From contig JAUQZE010000034.1 of NCBI GenBank assembly GCA_030587365.1, positions 1 to 64,000 of the forward strand: a stretch of DNA of 64,000 bases, given 5' to 3'. Source of the DNA: Candidatus Freyarchaeota archaeon. GTDB taxonomy: Archaea; Asgardarchaeota; Jordiarchaeia; Jordiarchaeales; Jordiarchaeaceae. Of this stretch, positions 16,994 to 25,700 are shown piece after piece. Position 1 is the stretch's first letter, and every line of letters begins with the position of its first letter. The position numbers and the translations under genes were made by a program. The notes beneath the pieces were generated by a model. The model made no database searches and was not told where the DNA came from. It was given only the letters and a program-made list of their open reading frames with translations.

Positions 16994-17620
16994 CTAACTG
17001 ATTGTACGCTTGACAGTTTCTACCACCTTTTTCGTCTTGTTTGAACGCATACCGTAGAGTCTACCAGAGAAGCTTGTCACGATGGCCAGTAGGTCTTCCA
17101 CGAGTTCCTCCTGTGGCGTTTTTTCCTCCTGCTGCTCGTTTACAGTCTCAATCCTTGCGCCGAGGTCTTCGACATGGGATTTTAGGTACTCGAAGCCGAA
17201 TCGTGTCAGCCGGTCTTTCCACGTGATTAGTACTATGTCTGCTGCGTTCGTCCTGAGTGTGTCAAACATTTTCCCCAGTCCCCGTCGGTTTTCGTTTAGT
17301 CCGCTTGCCGTGTCCTCGAAAACCGCTACGACCTGGTATCCCTTCTCCTTCGCGTGTTCTTGAAGAGTCTCCTTCTGGCGTTTCAGGTCTTCTTTTTGAT
17401 CTGCCGATGAGACTCTGGCGTAGATTACGGCTTGGTTTTTCGGCGTTGGCTGGCCGAGCAGGCGGCGGATCTCGCTTTCGGGGATGCGGTATTGTCCGCC
17501 CAGCGTTTTTACCGCTTTGACTTTGCCTTTGTAGATCCACTTCTTCAACGTGAGGAAGTGTATGCCGAGCATCTTGGCGGTTTTCCCTGTAGAGTAGAGT
17601 TTTTCCTCCTTCATCGCCAT
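16994..17620 (-). CDS. tnpA: TnpA, serine recombinase of IS607
   Basis: The 208-residue protein has an N-terminal MerR-like helix-turn-helix (STGKTAKMLGIHFLTLKKWI, residues 10-29, with GGQYRIPESEIRRLL after it) followed by a small serine-recombinase domain. The catalytic serine is S71 in YARVSSADQ, and GKMFDTLR, VLITWKDRLTRFG follow in the expected order. This inverted domain order is the hallmark of IS607 transposases. The C-terminal end VVETVKRTIS overlaps codons that are open in the tnpB frame. It appears intact. Confidence 0.9.
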   Translation of the reverse strand: MAMKEEKLYSTGKTAKMLGIHFLTLKKWIYKGKVKAVKTLGGQYRIPESEIRRLLGQPTPKNQAVIYARVSSADQKEDLKRQKETLQEHAKEKGYQVVAVFEDTASGLNENRRGLGKMFDTLRTNAADIVLITWKDRLTRFGFEYLKSHVEDLGARIETVNEQQEEKTPQEELVEDLLAIVTSFSGRLYGMRSNKTKKVVETVKRTIS

Positions 17621-17680
17621 CGGTATATAGTTTGTTACAATATATATAAAAAGTTATTGTTTTATGCAGCAGTTACAGAA

Positions 17681-17701
17681 CCCCTACCCTTAGGTTAGGG
17701 G
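17681..17701. repeat. hairpin upstream of tnpA
   Basis: CCCCTA at 17681-17686 pairs with TAGGGG at 17696-17701, with CC/GG able to extend the stem. It lies about 60 bases before the tnpA start, where the left end of the insertion sequence is expected. It may be a structural part of the element end or a terminator. Confidence 0.4.
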
Positions 17702-17789
17702 CATGTCAGATCCTAAATTGTGTTTGTAACGTGTTCGAATCCAATTAAATCCATTAATCATTTTTAGAAAATTTGATTTTCCAGAGAGA

Positions 17790-18851
17790 TTAATATAAAA
17801 ATCGGGGACTGTTTGTGAGTAGCTCGTATCCATTCTCGCGAACCAGAACCATATCTTCGATTCTGCATCCCCCAAAATCAGGAATATAAACTCCGGGTTC
17901 AGCTGTAAACACCATACCCGCTTCTATAATGTCTGTGCTATTCGAGCTAATCGATGGATATTCGTGTACCTCAATTCCGATTCCATGACCAAAACTATGG
18001 ACAAAAAAATCTCCGTATCCTTCTTTTTTTATCAGCCCACGAGCCACCTCATCGACCTCACTAGCCTTAACACCGGGACGAATGATTTCTAATGCCTTCT
18101 GCTGGGCGTTTAAAACCGTTTGAAAAAGCCTTTCCTGTTTCGAACTCGGAGAACCAACAGTGCGTGTTCTGGATATATCTGAACAATAATTTTTGTAACG
18201 AACACCCAAATCGATTACTACTAAATCGCCATTCTCCAATTTCCGATCACTACACGAAGCATGTGGAAAAGCAGACCTGTAACCAGATGCAATAATGGTT
18301 TCAAACGATGTCCCACTTGAACCCATCTTCCTCATTACGTACTCCGCCTCCGCTGCAACCTCGTACTCCTTAACACCGGGAGTTATAGCTTCTATAGCCC
18401 TTTTGACGCCCACATCGGTTATTTTCACCGCTTTCTGAATTGTTTCTATCTCACTTCGAGATTTAATGGATCTAAGTTTTTTTATGATATTTGACACGGG
18501 TACGAAATCGAAAGCCTCGCTATTTTTCTCTAGTTTTTCTTTAACGTTCACTGTCAGAAAATCCTCTTCAAAGCCCAGCTTTTTAATTTTCAAGTCCTTT
18601 TGAAGATTCGAGAAGGTCTTTTCAAAATCTTCCTGCTTTTTCGCTTCGAGGATGGAAAAATCCTTTATTGTACTTTTCGCGGCCTCAAATTCTAACTGCG
18701 AAACAACAGCAATGGGCGTATCATCTCTGGGTATAAATAAATACATGAACGAAGTTGAAAAGAAGCTTGAGAGATAGAAAATGTTTTCGGGCTTAAATAA
18801 AACTAAAGCATCAACGTCACCAATTATATCACGTAATTCCTTTAACTTCAT
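17790..18851 (-). CDS. pepQ: M24 metallopeptidase, Xaa-Pro dipeptidase/aminopeptidase type
   Basis: Cleaves the peptide bond before proline at the N-terminus. It has a creatinase-like N-terminal domain (about residues 1-115) and a pita-bread catalytic domain. The dinuclear metal ligands are in order: VVIDLGV, CSDISRT, FGHGIGIEVHE, FTAEPG and GGCRIEDMV. Start choice: ATG at 18851 begins MKLKELRDIIG like its relatives; an upstream ATG at 18869 would add six residues. It is divergent from the DUF84 gene across a short AT-rich spacer with TATA-like sequence. Confidence 0.92.
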   Translation of the reverse strand: MKLKELRDIIGDVDALVLFKPENIFYLSSFFSTSFMYLFIPRDDTPIAVVSQLEFEAAKSTIKDFSILEAKKQEDFEKTFSNLQKDLKIKKLGFEEDFLTVNVKEKLEKNSEAFDFVPVSNIIKKLRSIKSRSEIETIQKAVKITDVGVKRAIEAITPGVKEYEVAAEAEYVMRKMGSSGTSFETIIASGYRSAFPHASCSDRKLENGDLVVIDLGVRYKNYCSDISRTRTVGSPSSKQERLFQTVLNAQQKALEIIRPGVKASEVDEVARGLIKKEGYGDFFVHSFGHGIGIEVHEYPSISSNSTDIIEAGMVFTAEPGVYIPDFGGCRIEDMVLVRENGYELLTNSPRFLY

Positions 18852-18945
18852 ACACCATTCTCCGTTCATATTTATACAGTTAGTATAAAAATTGTATTAA
18901 TACTTATTACTATTATCCCCCGTTCTAAATTAGAGGATGATTTTA

Positions 18946-19497
18946 ATGAAGATTATCGCAGTGGGTTCAGAAAATCCAGTTAAAATTTCCGCTGTGAAAA
19001 ACGTTATGCAAAAACTACTCGGAAATGTAAAAATTTACGGAGTTAAGGTTTCAAGCGGCACCCCACCACAGCCTATAGGACTCAGTCAAACCCTAGAAGG
19101 AGCTCTAAATAGAGCCGAAAAGGCGTTACTTAAAGTAACCAACGCAGATCTAGGCGTAGGCATAGAAGCAGGAATTGTAGACGTAGTATTGAGTGACGAG
19201 ACGCGTTACCTTGACTTTCAATACTGTGTAATAGTGGACAAGGAAGGAAGAAAAACTTTCGGAGCAGGCCCCGGATTCGAATACCCACCAATTGTAACAC
19301 AAAAAGTAACAGAAGAAAATCTTGAGGTGGGAGAAGTTATGGAAAAAATAACAGGAATAAAAAATTTGGGTGAAAAAATGGGAGCAATAGGCTATCTTTC
19401 CCACGGGTTAATGGATAGAACTAAACTCACCGAGTTCTCAGTTTTAATGGCTATGCTACCCAGAATAAACACGAAACTATATTCAAACAGTGCGTAA
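18946..19497 (+). CDS. DUF84 / YjjX-type inosine-xanthosine triphosphatase
   Basis: House-cleaning NTPase that hydrolyses non-canonical purine nucleotides (ITP, XTP). The N-terminal MKIIAVGSENPVKISAV is the family signature, with GVKVSSGTPPQPIGLSQTLEGA and GVGIEAGI following. About 183 residues is normal. ATG at 18946 is chosen because the GAGG ribosome binding site overlaps the earlier ATG at 18937. Confidence 0.92.
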   Translation: MKIIAVGSENPVKISAVKNVMQKLLGNVKIYGVKVSSGTPPQPIGLSQTLEGALNRAEKALLKVTNADLGVGIEAGIVDVVLSDETRYLDFQYCVIVDKEGRKTFGAGPGFEYPPIVTQKVTEENLEVGEVMEKITGIKNLGEKMGAIGYLSHGLMDRTKLTEFSVLMAMLPRINTKLYSNSA

Positions 19498-19586
19498 TTA
19501 TTAAGTTTAATAATAAATTGTTTCGAAAAGTTGAAAAATCCAAATAGATTTCACGCGTTATCCACAATAAAAATAATTAGAGAATA

Positions 19587-19952
19587 TTATATGAGTTCAG
19601 CTATTCTCTGAGCAGACCTACGCATATCTAAAAAAATCAAACCCAATTTAACATTCTTCGTAGTGGAAACAGTCAAAACTGCATTCGGGCCCGCAGACGT
19701 GACGAGAATGTATCCCTCTTTTCCGCTTATGAAAACCTGCTCCAGTTCCCCTTTTCCAAGTTCTTGAGCAGCGCGTTCACCGAGGCTCAACATTGCAGCA
19801 GTCATTGCTGCCACGCGTGTCTCATCAACATCCGAGGGAAGCTGAGCAGCAATGGGCAAACCCTCAACGCTCACTATCGCCGCTGCTTGAATTTCAGGAA
19901 CCGAAGCCTCCAAGTCCTTCAGGATTTCTTCTAGGTTTTCACTTTTAGACAT
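19587..19952 (-). CDS. roadblock/LC7 domain protein (MglB-like), copy 1
   Basis: A single roadblock/LC7 domain of 121 residues, with the typical pattern of helix, AAAIVSVEGLPIAAQLP strand pair, long central helix, YILVTSAGPNAVLTV hairpin and C-terminal helix. Such proteins dimerise and bind or regulate Ras-superfamily GTPases; bacterial MglB is the GAP of MglA. It lies about 115 bases downstream of an MglA-type GTPase gene on the same strand. It is the closest of the four copies here to canonical MglB. Confidence 0.88.
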   Translation of the reverse strand: MSKSENLEEILKDLEASVPEIQAAAIVSVEGLPIAAQLPSDVDETRVAAMTAAMLSLGERAAQELGKGELEQVFISGKEGYILVTSAGPNAVLTVSTTKNVKLGLIFLDMRRSAQRIAELI

Positions 19953-20066
19953 TTATGCACGTCACCAATGCCCTGTTTCAATTTTATTAACTTTTAAGAG
20001 AAGAATTAGCCTTATATTCTTTCCTCTAAGAGTTTCTCGGAGGATAAAAAAGATTAAGGGTTGCTT

Positions 20067-20663
20067 TTAAGAGGATTTAGGCGCTAACTCCTGCTTATTA
20101 TAAAGTCTCTTCAGGAGAACCTCTCGGGAAAGAGACTGGAACGCCCGCTTCACCCCCAAGCCTTTAATTGCAATAGATTCATAAGTGGGCAACGAATCGG
20201 CTTGAAGGGCTCGAATTAAAGCATTTTTCTCTAACGCATCGGGCAAATCACGCTTATTAAGAAGAATCAATATGGGAATATCACCGCCAAGTTTCGCTCC
20301 CAGGTGACCCTTCAGTTCTTGCAAACTCTCCAGATTCGCCTGCAACTGATCTCTCGCGGAATCCGCTACAAAAATGATACCATCAGCCCCTTGCAGCACA
20401 ATCCGCCTCTGGTGTCTGTGACGCTTCTGACCAGCGACCGTGAAAACATCAAAAATAACCTTACCCGTAGCAGATATCGGAGTATAGTCAAAATACAACG
20501 TTCTGCCCGTTGGATCCTCAACAGAAGTAAAACCGCCCTTATCAAGACCCTTTACCTCATCGTAAATCCATCTAAGACACGTCGTTTTCCCAGACAGGGA
20601 GGGTCCCCAAAAAACTACTTTAAAATGTATTCTACCTTGAGCATCTTTATTCAAAGGCTGCAC
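20067..20663 (-). CDS. MglA-type small GTPase
   Basis: A 198-residue Ras-superfamily GTPase. G1 is GPSLSGKTT at residues 20-28, where MglA has GPGLGGKTT. G3 is FTVAGQ near residue 74-79, lacking the usual DxxG Asp in the same way as MglA (TVPGQ). G4 is NKRDLP near 136-141, again MglA-like. Bacterial MglA sets cell polarity and motility with the roadblock protein MglB; archaeal relatives are largely uncharacterised. It is flanked by roadblock genes on both sides in the same direction. GTG start. Confidence 0.9.
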   Translation of the reverse strand: MQPLNKDAQGRIHFKVVFWGPSLSGKTTCLRWIYDEVKGLDKGGFTSVEDPTGRTLYFDYTPISATGKVIFDVFTVAGQKRHRHQRRIVLQGADGIIFVADSARDQLQANLESLQELKGHLGAKLGGDIPILILLNKRDLPDALEKNALIRALQADSLPTYESIAIKGLGVKRAFQSLSREVLLKRLYNKQELAPKSS

Positions 20664-20715
20664 ACGTCCTATACAGTTTTATTAAAGGAAGAGATTAGAT
20701 TAGGTTAGATTCAAG

Positions 20716-21180
20716 CTACACCTTTTCAAGCTCGCTAAGGGCAGCCTTAAGCTCCTCGTCGCTAGCTTCCCCGGAGGATACAGGCACAACTGGTTTCTCG
20801 GCAAGAAACTCGTCAAGAACACCCTTGAGCTGATTCGAAGCCTTCTTCATAACCAAGCGAATCATACCAATGTTAACATCAGCGTCGGTAATAACACAAA
20901 GAACACCCTTACCGCAACTAGCGGCAAAGATTTTACCATTATCAAACTCCGAAGTCACAATATTCAGCTCGCCTATATCCAGATTTTTACCCTGTTCTTC
21001 TGAAGCGCAATATACCGCGCTAGCAATTGCACCAATACCATCGATATCAACTGGATAATAGCTAAATTTTGATACGTGTGCTATTGTGAGTCCTGTTCTG
21101 TCTACGAGGATGACTTTTTTTATTCCGCTTTCCGCTTTTATGACATCGCTTAAGATTTTATCAAAGGCTTTTATATCCAT
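20716..21180 (-). CDS. roadblock/LC7 domain protein, copy 2
   Basis: About 154 residues: a roadblock domain (IKKVILVDRTGLTIAHVSK, GKIFAASCGKGVLCVITDADVNIGMIRLVMKKA) plus a charged C-terminal tail of about 30 residues rich in Glu, Val and Ser. It begins the run with the MglA-type gene 52 bases downstream and is probably co-transcribed with it. ATG at 21180 rather than the TTG just before it. The tail distinguishes it from the shorter copies and may bind a partner. Confidence 0.85.
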   Translation of the reverse strand: MDIKAFDKILSDVIKAESGIKKVILVDRTGLTIAHVSKFSYYPVDIDGIGAIASAVYCASEEQGKNLDIGELNIVTSEFDNGKIFAASCGKGVLCVITDADVNIGMIRLVMKKASNQLKGVLDEFLAEKPVVPVSSGEASDEELKAALSELEKV

Positions 21181-21338
21181 CAATTTTAAACAGGCCCCGT
21201 TAATTTGTTCTGTTTCGTTAATATTAACTCTTTTTTCGGTATTATATTTGGTTTTCGGTTTTTAGATGATTTCGGTAGTCTAAAAGGTTTTCGAAAGACA
21301 TTTTTAAGTGTTATCTTTGCATAAATTTTTGATTCTGG

Positions 21339-21656
21339 CTATTTGTTCTGGGGAAGAGGTTCAGCGTTCTTAGATCTTAGTACTATTAGAACGTACTCCT
21401 CTTCTGGAGCTATGTGAAGTTCGCTTTCTCCCGCATCTACTGTAAGGAAGTTCAGTGTACCCTCACCAAGTTCCTGTATAACTTTTGAAGCTTTCCCGAC
21501 TAGCGACGTTACCAGGGCGGAAATTGTCTCGGTCTTCTCAGTGGAAAGAGTCGAACTGATTGGCAAACCTTCAGTGTTCGTCACAATTACGCCCTTAACG
21601 CCTGGGTGTTTTTGTAGCTGTTGTAATGTTTTCTGGAAGTATTTAGAGGTTATCAT
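21339..21656 (-). CDS. roadblock/LC7 domain protein, copy 3
   Basis: A roadblock domain of about 105 residues: HPGVKGVIVTNTEGLPISSTL, a central helix with SALVTSLVGKASKVI, then EYVLIVLRS. The ATG at 21656 has GAGGTG eight bases upstream and is preferred over the longer frame to 21692. It is more diverged than copy 1 and lies at the upstream end of the minus-strand run, facing copy 4 across a divergent promoter region. Confidence 0.82.
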   Translation of the reverse strand: MITSKYFQKTLQQLQKHPGVKGVIVTNTEGLPISSTLSTEKTETISALVTSLVGKASKVIQELGEGTLNFLTVDAGESELHIAPEEEYVLIVLRSKNAEPLPQNK

Positions 21657-22015
21657 AGTAATGTACACCTCATCTGATAATAAGATACACACTTTTCTTT
21701 TAAAAACCTTTCAGTAAGGAGAAATGAAGATTTTTCTGTTAGGGTATTATGGTTTTCTAATTGTAATTTTTGTCTTGAGGCATAGATGTATTGGCTGGGT
21801 GTTTTGTTTTCAACATGGAGATATCAATTTTTGTTATTTGGAAGTATATCAATTAGTTTTGTTATTTATTAAAATGCTTTTTAAAAAAGCTTAAATTTAG
21901 GGAAAGAAAATAGAAAACTTGACTTACTTGTATCTGGTTTATTCTTGATGGGTTTGAAGGCTAAGAATTATAACGTTAATTGTACTAATATTTATTATTA
22001 AAGTGTGGTGGTTTG
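21657..22015. other. divergent promoter region between roadblock copies 3 and 4
   Basis: A very AT-rich 359-base spacer. A TTTTTAAAAAAGCTTAAATT stretch near 21878-21897 is a possible box A for copy 4. A 56-codon hydrophobic frame at 21724-21894 is mentioned under findings. No RNA gene is seen. Confidence 0.35.
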
Positions 22016-22375
22016 ATGAGTCAATCGAAAACTGAGAAAATATTAGCTGAGCTGATGGATAAAATTCCTGAAATTGAGGGAGTAATACTATTGGACAAGA
22101 ATGGAAACATATCTGTTCAACAAACGATAACGCAGATGAATACTTCGGCAATCGCTAAGAGCGCCGCAGCAATGATTGCCTCTGCAAGGGAGCTTAATAA
22201 GACAATAGCAAAGGGAGACGCAAATGTGACGTATGTTGAGGGGGATAATGGTTATGCTGTGATGGCGAACTCAGATAAGGCTATACTATTGACAATAATA
22301 AGTAAGGACGCGGCTCAGTCACTGGGACTAATAATAAGAGATCTTAAGATGACGCTGTCAAAAATTAAAATGTGA
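22016..22375 (+). CDS. roadblock/LC7 domain protein, copy 4
   Basis: A roadblock domain of 119 residues: IPEIEGVILLDKNGNISVQQ, central helix AIAKSAAAMIASARELNK, then NGYAVMANSDKAILLTII and a C-terminal helix. ATG at 22016 follows a GGTGG site. It is divergent from the other three copies. It is followed by an 8-bp hairpin terminator, so it is probably a single-gene unit. Confidence 0.85.
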   Translation: MSQSKTEKILAELMDKIPEIEGVILLDKNGNISVQQTITQMNTSAIAKSAAAMIASARELNKTIAKGDANVTYVEGDNGYAVMANSDKAILLTIISKDAAQSLGLIIRDLKMTLSKIKM

Positions 22376-22409
22376 AAAGGTGTAATAATTTTTTAAATTT
22401 AACCTTTTC
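22374..22409 (+). terminator. hairpin after roadblock copy 4
   Basis: GAAAAGGT at 22374-22381 and ACCTTTTC at 22402-22409 form a perfect 8-bp inverted repeat with a T-rich loop, starting inside the stop codon region of the gene. Confidence 0.45.
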
Positions 22410-22756
22410 TACTTTCCTAATTACTGCGGTAATAAACGGCTTCCTTATGATTGATTTTTCTTACAATAAATGAAATTTTTACAGAAGGAAACCTCAGGGA
22501 AAGCAAGCGGATGTGGTAGCAGAGAAAATCTCACTTCCTCGGCGGCAGAGGTGTTTTTTTGTAGTGAACATAAATAATATTAGTTTCTGTGGGAAAGTTT
22601 GTAGGTGGCAATATGAGACAGTTAGGAAAAGAAAAAAATAAAGAGTAAATTGGTGTTTAGCAAGTGTATTGTTTGAAAAACAGGGTTTTCTGCGGTTTGG
22701 AGGTAGTTTTACTTTAATGTTTAGCTGAAGATATTCTTTGATGGCGGTGTGTTTGC
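22376..22756. other. 381-base spacer before smc
   Basis: It contains the terminator-like hairpin of the upstream gene, the GC-rich structured segment at 22491-22560, and about 200 bases of AT-rich DNA leading to the smc start with no clear box A. Confidence 0.4.
22491..22560 (+). ncRNA. candidate structured RNA or terminator upstream of smc
   Basis: A compact GC-rich block inside AT-rich DNA. ACCTC (22491-22495) pairs with GAGGT (22548-22552). Inside, GGATGTG (22509-22515) pairs with CACTTCC (22532-22538) with one mismatch, and GAGA (22522-22525) can pair with TCTC (22529-22532). A run of seven T follows at 22554-22560. The closed outer stem, internal loop and upper stem recall a guide-RNA or riboswitch-like fold, but there is no ACA box and no known motif. 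A simple terminator is the plainest alternative. Confidence 0.35.
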
Positions 22757-25700
22757 TTGGTGTTTATAAAAAAGGTTGTTGTCAGAGGTTTCAAATCCTT
22801 CGGAAAGAAGAAGGTGATACTCCGCCTATCTAAGGGATTCTCAGCTATAGTTGGACCGAATGGAAGTGGTAAGAGTAATTTATTGGATGCCGTTCGTTTT
22901 GGGCTGGGAGTTTTGAGTTCGAAGTCGTTGAGGGTTAACACTTTTTCGGATCTCGTTTTTACTCCCAGTAAAGGGGTTAAAATGACTCCCGCTAAATACA
23001 CTAGTGTAAGTTTGTATTTTGACAATTCGGATAGGAGGCTTCCGGTAGATGCGGATACCGTTATAATTGACAGGCAGGTCGACCGCGCGGGGAAGGGTGT
23101 TTACAAGCTGGAGGGTAGGACTGTTTCGAGAACAGATATAATTGACATGTTGGAAATTGCGGGAATAAGTCCGAGCGGGTATAATGTGGTTCCCCAGGGA
23201 GAAATATTCGAGCTTATTCAGATGGGTGCGCTTGAGAGAAGGAAACTCTTCGAAAACATAGCGGGAATAGCTTCCTATGATGAGAAGAAGGAGAAAGCGG
23301 AGAAAGAGTTAGAATTAGCGGAACAGAATCTTCGAGAAAACTTCGCACAGATCAGTGAGGTAAGAAATGTGGTTGAAAGACTGGGAAGAGAAAGAGAGGT
23401 AGCGCGTAAATACCAGCAACTTAATGAGGAGATCAAAACCTCCCGTGCAAAGCTTGTTTTCCACCAGTTGAAAACCTCTGAAGCAGAGTTGTCAGATGTC
23501 CTGAAGAAAATAGAGAGTAACAATGCGCAGTTAAATAGTTTGAAAGAAAAGGAAAAAGAGTTCAAAGAAAATTTTGAGAATATAACTGGGAGAGTAGAGG
23601 AAATTGAAAAGAGCATCATTGAGGACTTGGGAACTAGGATTGGGAACTTACAATATGAGCTTAGTGAAAAGAGGGGAGTTTACTCGGAGAAAGAGGTAGT
23701 TTTTAGGTATAAAGAGGATGAATTGAAAAAAAATTCTAAAACGCTGGAAAACTTGAACCAAGAAATAGTAAATCTAGAAAGTAGTATTAAAGAAGAGGAA
23801 AGAAGTATTGTTGATTTGGAAAGGCAAGAGGTAGAGGTAAAGAATCAGGTTAAGTCAAAACAGGATATTCTTGAGGAGATAAGCAACCAAATAACAACTA
23901 GTGATGCCAAGTTCTCAAAAGTGAGAACTAGAATAAGAGAGATACATGAAGAAATAGAAGAGCACATGCCGAAGAGGGTTTCTCTGAAAACCACTCAAGA
24001 GGCTTTTAGAAAGGATATTGAGTATATTTCATCATCAATTAACTCTAAAAATGCGGGAATAGAGGAAATTAAAAGAACATTGCAAGAAGCGGAAACAGAA
24101 AGGAATCGTTTGGAAGAACTGGAAGAAAGTTCTAGGAAAGAAGTGGAGACATTTACTAGCCAATCGGAGGAGCTTCAAGAGCAACAAGATATTACTCGCC
24201 GGGAGATTGAAGAGACTGAAAAGCTAATTTTAAACGCTAGAGATGAGGTGGTAACAATAAAGGCCGTAAATGAGGAGAGGAAAAGGCTCCTTAGAGGACA
24301 ATCAGCGGTACGTGAAATTCTGAAGCTTCGAGACGATAAAAAAATTGAAGGAGTCTACGGCACAATTTCCGAACTGGGAAAAACAGATATGAAATACGCC
24401 CTAGCACTTGAGGTCTCCGCTGGAAATCGAGCTAATTTCATTGTTGTTGATGATGATGAAGTGGCTACTGAATGTATTAACTTTCTAAAGAATAGTAGAA
24501 TAGGAAGAGCGTCCTTCTTACCGCTGAATAAAATTAAACAAAACAATTTTAAAATCCCTAAAGGCGACGGAGTGATAGGTTCTGCGATTGACCTCATGGT
24601 TTTTGATGAAAAGTTCAGACTGGCATTCGAGTATGTTTTCGGTAATGTGGCAATAGTAAAGAATTTAGATGTAGCCAAGGGATTGGACCTTCCACAGATA
24701 AGAAAAGTTACCGTTGAGGGAGACATAATTGAGCCGGGAGGCCTAATGGTGGGTGGGCACTATGTCGGAAGACCTACCCTAGCCTTCTTGGAAACCGAAA
24801 AATTACCCCAGTTAGAAGAGCAGCTGAGTGGGCTTAATGCAATCCGGCTAGAACTTCTGGGAAAACTTGAGAATATAACAAAGTCATATCTTGAGATTAG
24901 GAGTAGAAGGGAGGAGAAAGAACATTCCCGTGGAAAACATTCCGCCAATTTAGAGCACCTGCTGGAGAAGATAAAAGGAGATATGTCGGAAATATCAAAA
25001 ATAGAATCCGAGATAAAGAAACAGCAGAAACTGAAGGAAGAAGGGGAGAAACAGTACAAGAAAGTGTCCCAAGAAATAGAAAAAATAGAGGGAAGGATCC
25101 GTGTCTTATCCGAAGAAGAACAATCGCTTAACCGCATCGTAGAAGAGTCGGGAGCCTCCGATTTTTACGCACAGTCAAGAACTCTGGAAGCGGAAATTAC
25201 CAAACTGAAAGAAAAGTTAAGTGGCATCAGAGTACAAATTGCTCAGTCAAGAACAAAGACAGCCGAACACCTAATCCCAAGAATGGAGGAGAGAAAGAAG
25301 TTAGCAAAACAATTGGGAAAAGATATCGAAAGTGTGTCTAAAGAAATAGATGAACTCCAAAAAGTAACCAAGCCCTTACTAGAGCAGATAACAAAGCGGG
25401 AGGAGGAAAAAAGGAGTCTGGACGAAGAGGTTTCAAGTCTAAGAGAAGAAGACACGAAACTCAAGCAAGAGGTGACGGTTCTAAGGAATGAACTGGAGGT
25501 TACCACTCGAAGGATTAACTCTATCGAACTTGAATTAAGCAGACTGATGGTGGAAAAAGAACATTTAGAAAACAATGTACAAGAATTCAGAGAGCAAGCA
25601 AAGGAATTTCCAGAGTTTAAGCCCAAAGACATTTTAAAAGTAAACGTTCAGGAACTGAGAGAGCTGATACGAAAAAAGGAGGCAGAGAAAAAGGGGATGG

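Larger units (their letters stand above)
15712..17701 (-). mobile_element. IS607-family insertion sequence (tnpA + tnpB)
   Basis: The element holds a serine-recombinase TnpA and an RNA-guided-nuclease-type TnpB in the same orientation, the arrangement that defines IS607. It is inserted between uppS and the M24 peptidase gene without disrupting either. Base composition is visibly more GC-rich than the flanks, which points to recent acquisition. IS607 elements lack terminal inverted repeats, so exact ends cannot be read. A small hairpin at 17681-17701 is taken as the provisional upstream border; the downstream end lies somewhere in 15500-15711. Confidence 0.75.

Noticed and set aside
17734..17742. 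TTCGAATCC, the T-loop motif of tRNA, near the IS607 element
   Set aside because: Flanking bases do not form a T stem and no anticodon or acceptor arm can be built on either strand. At most a trace; probably chance.
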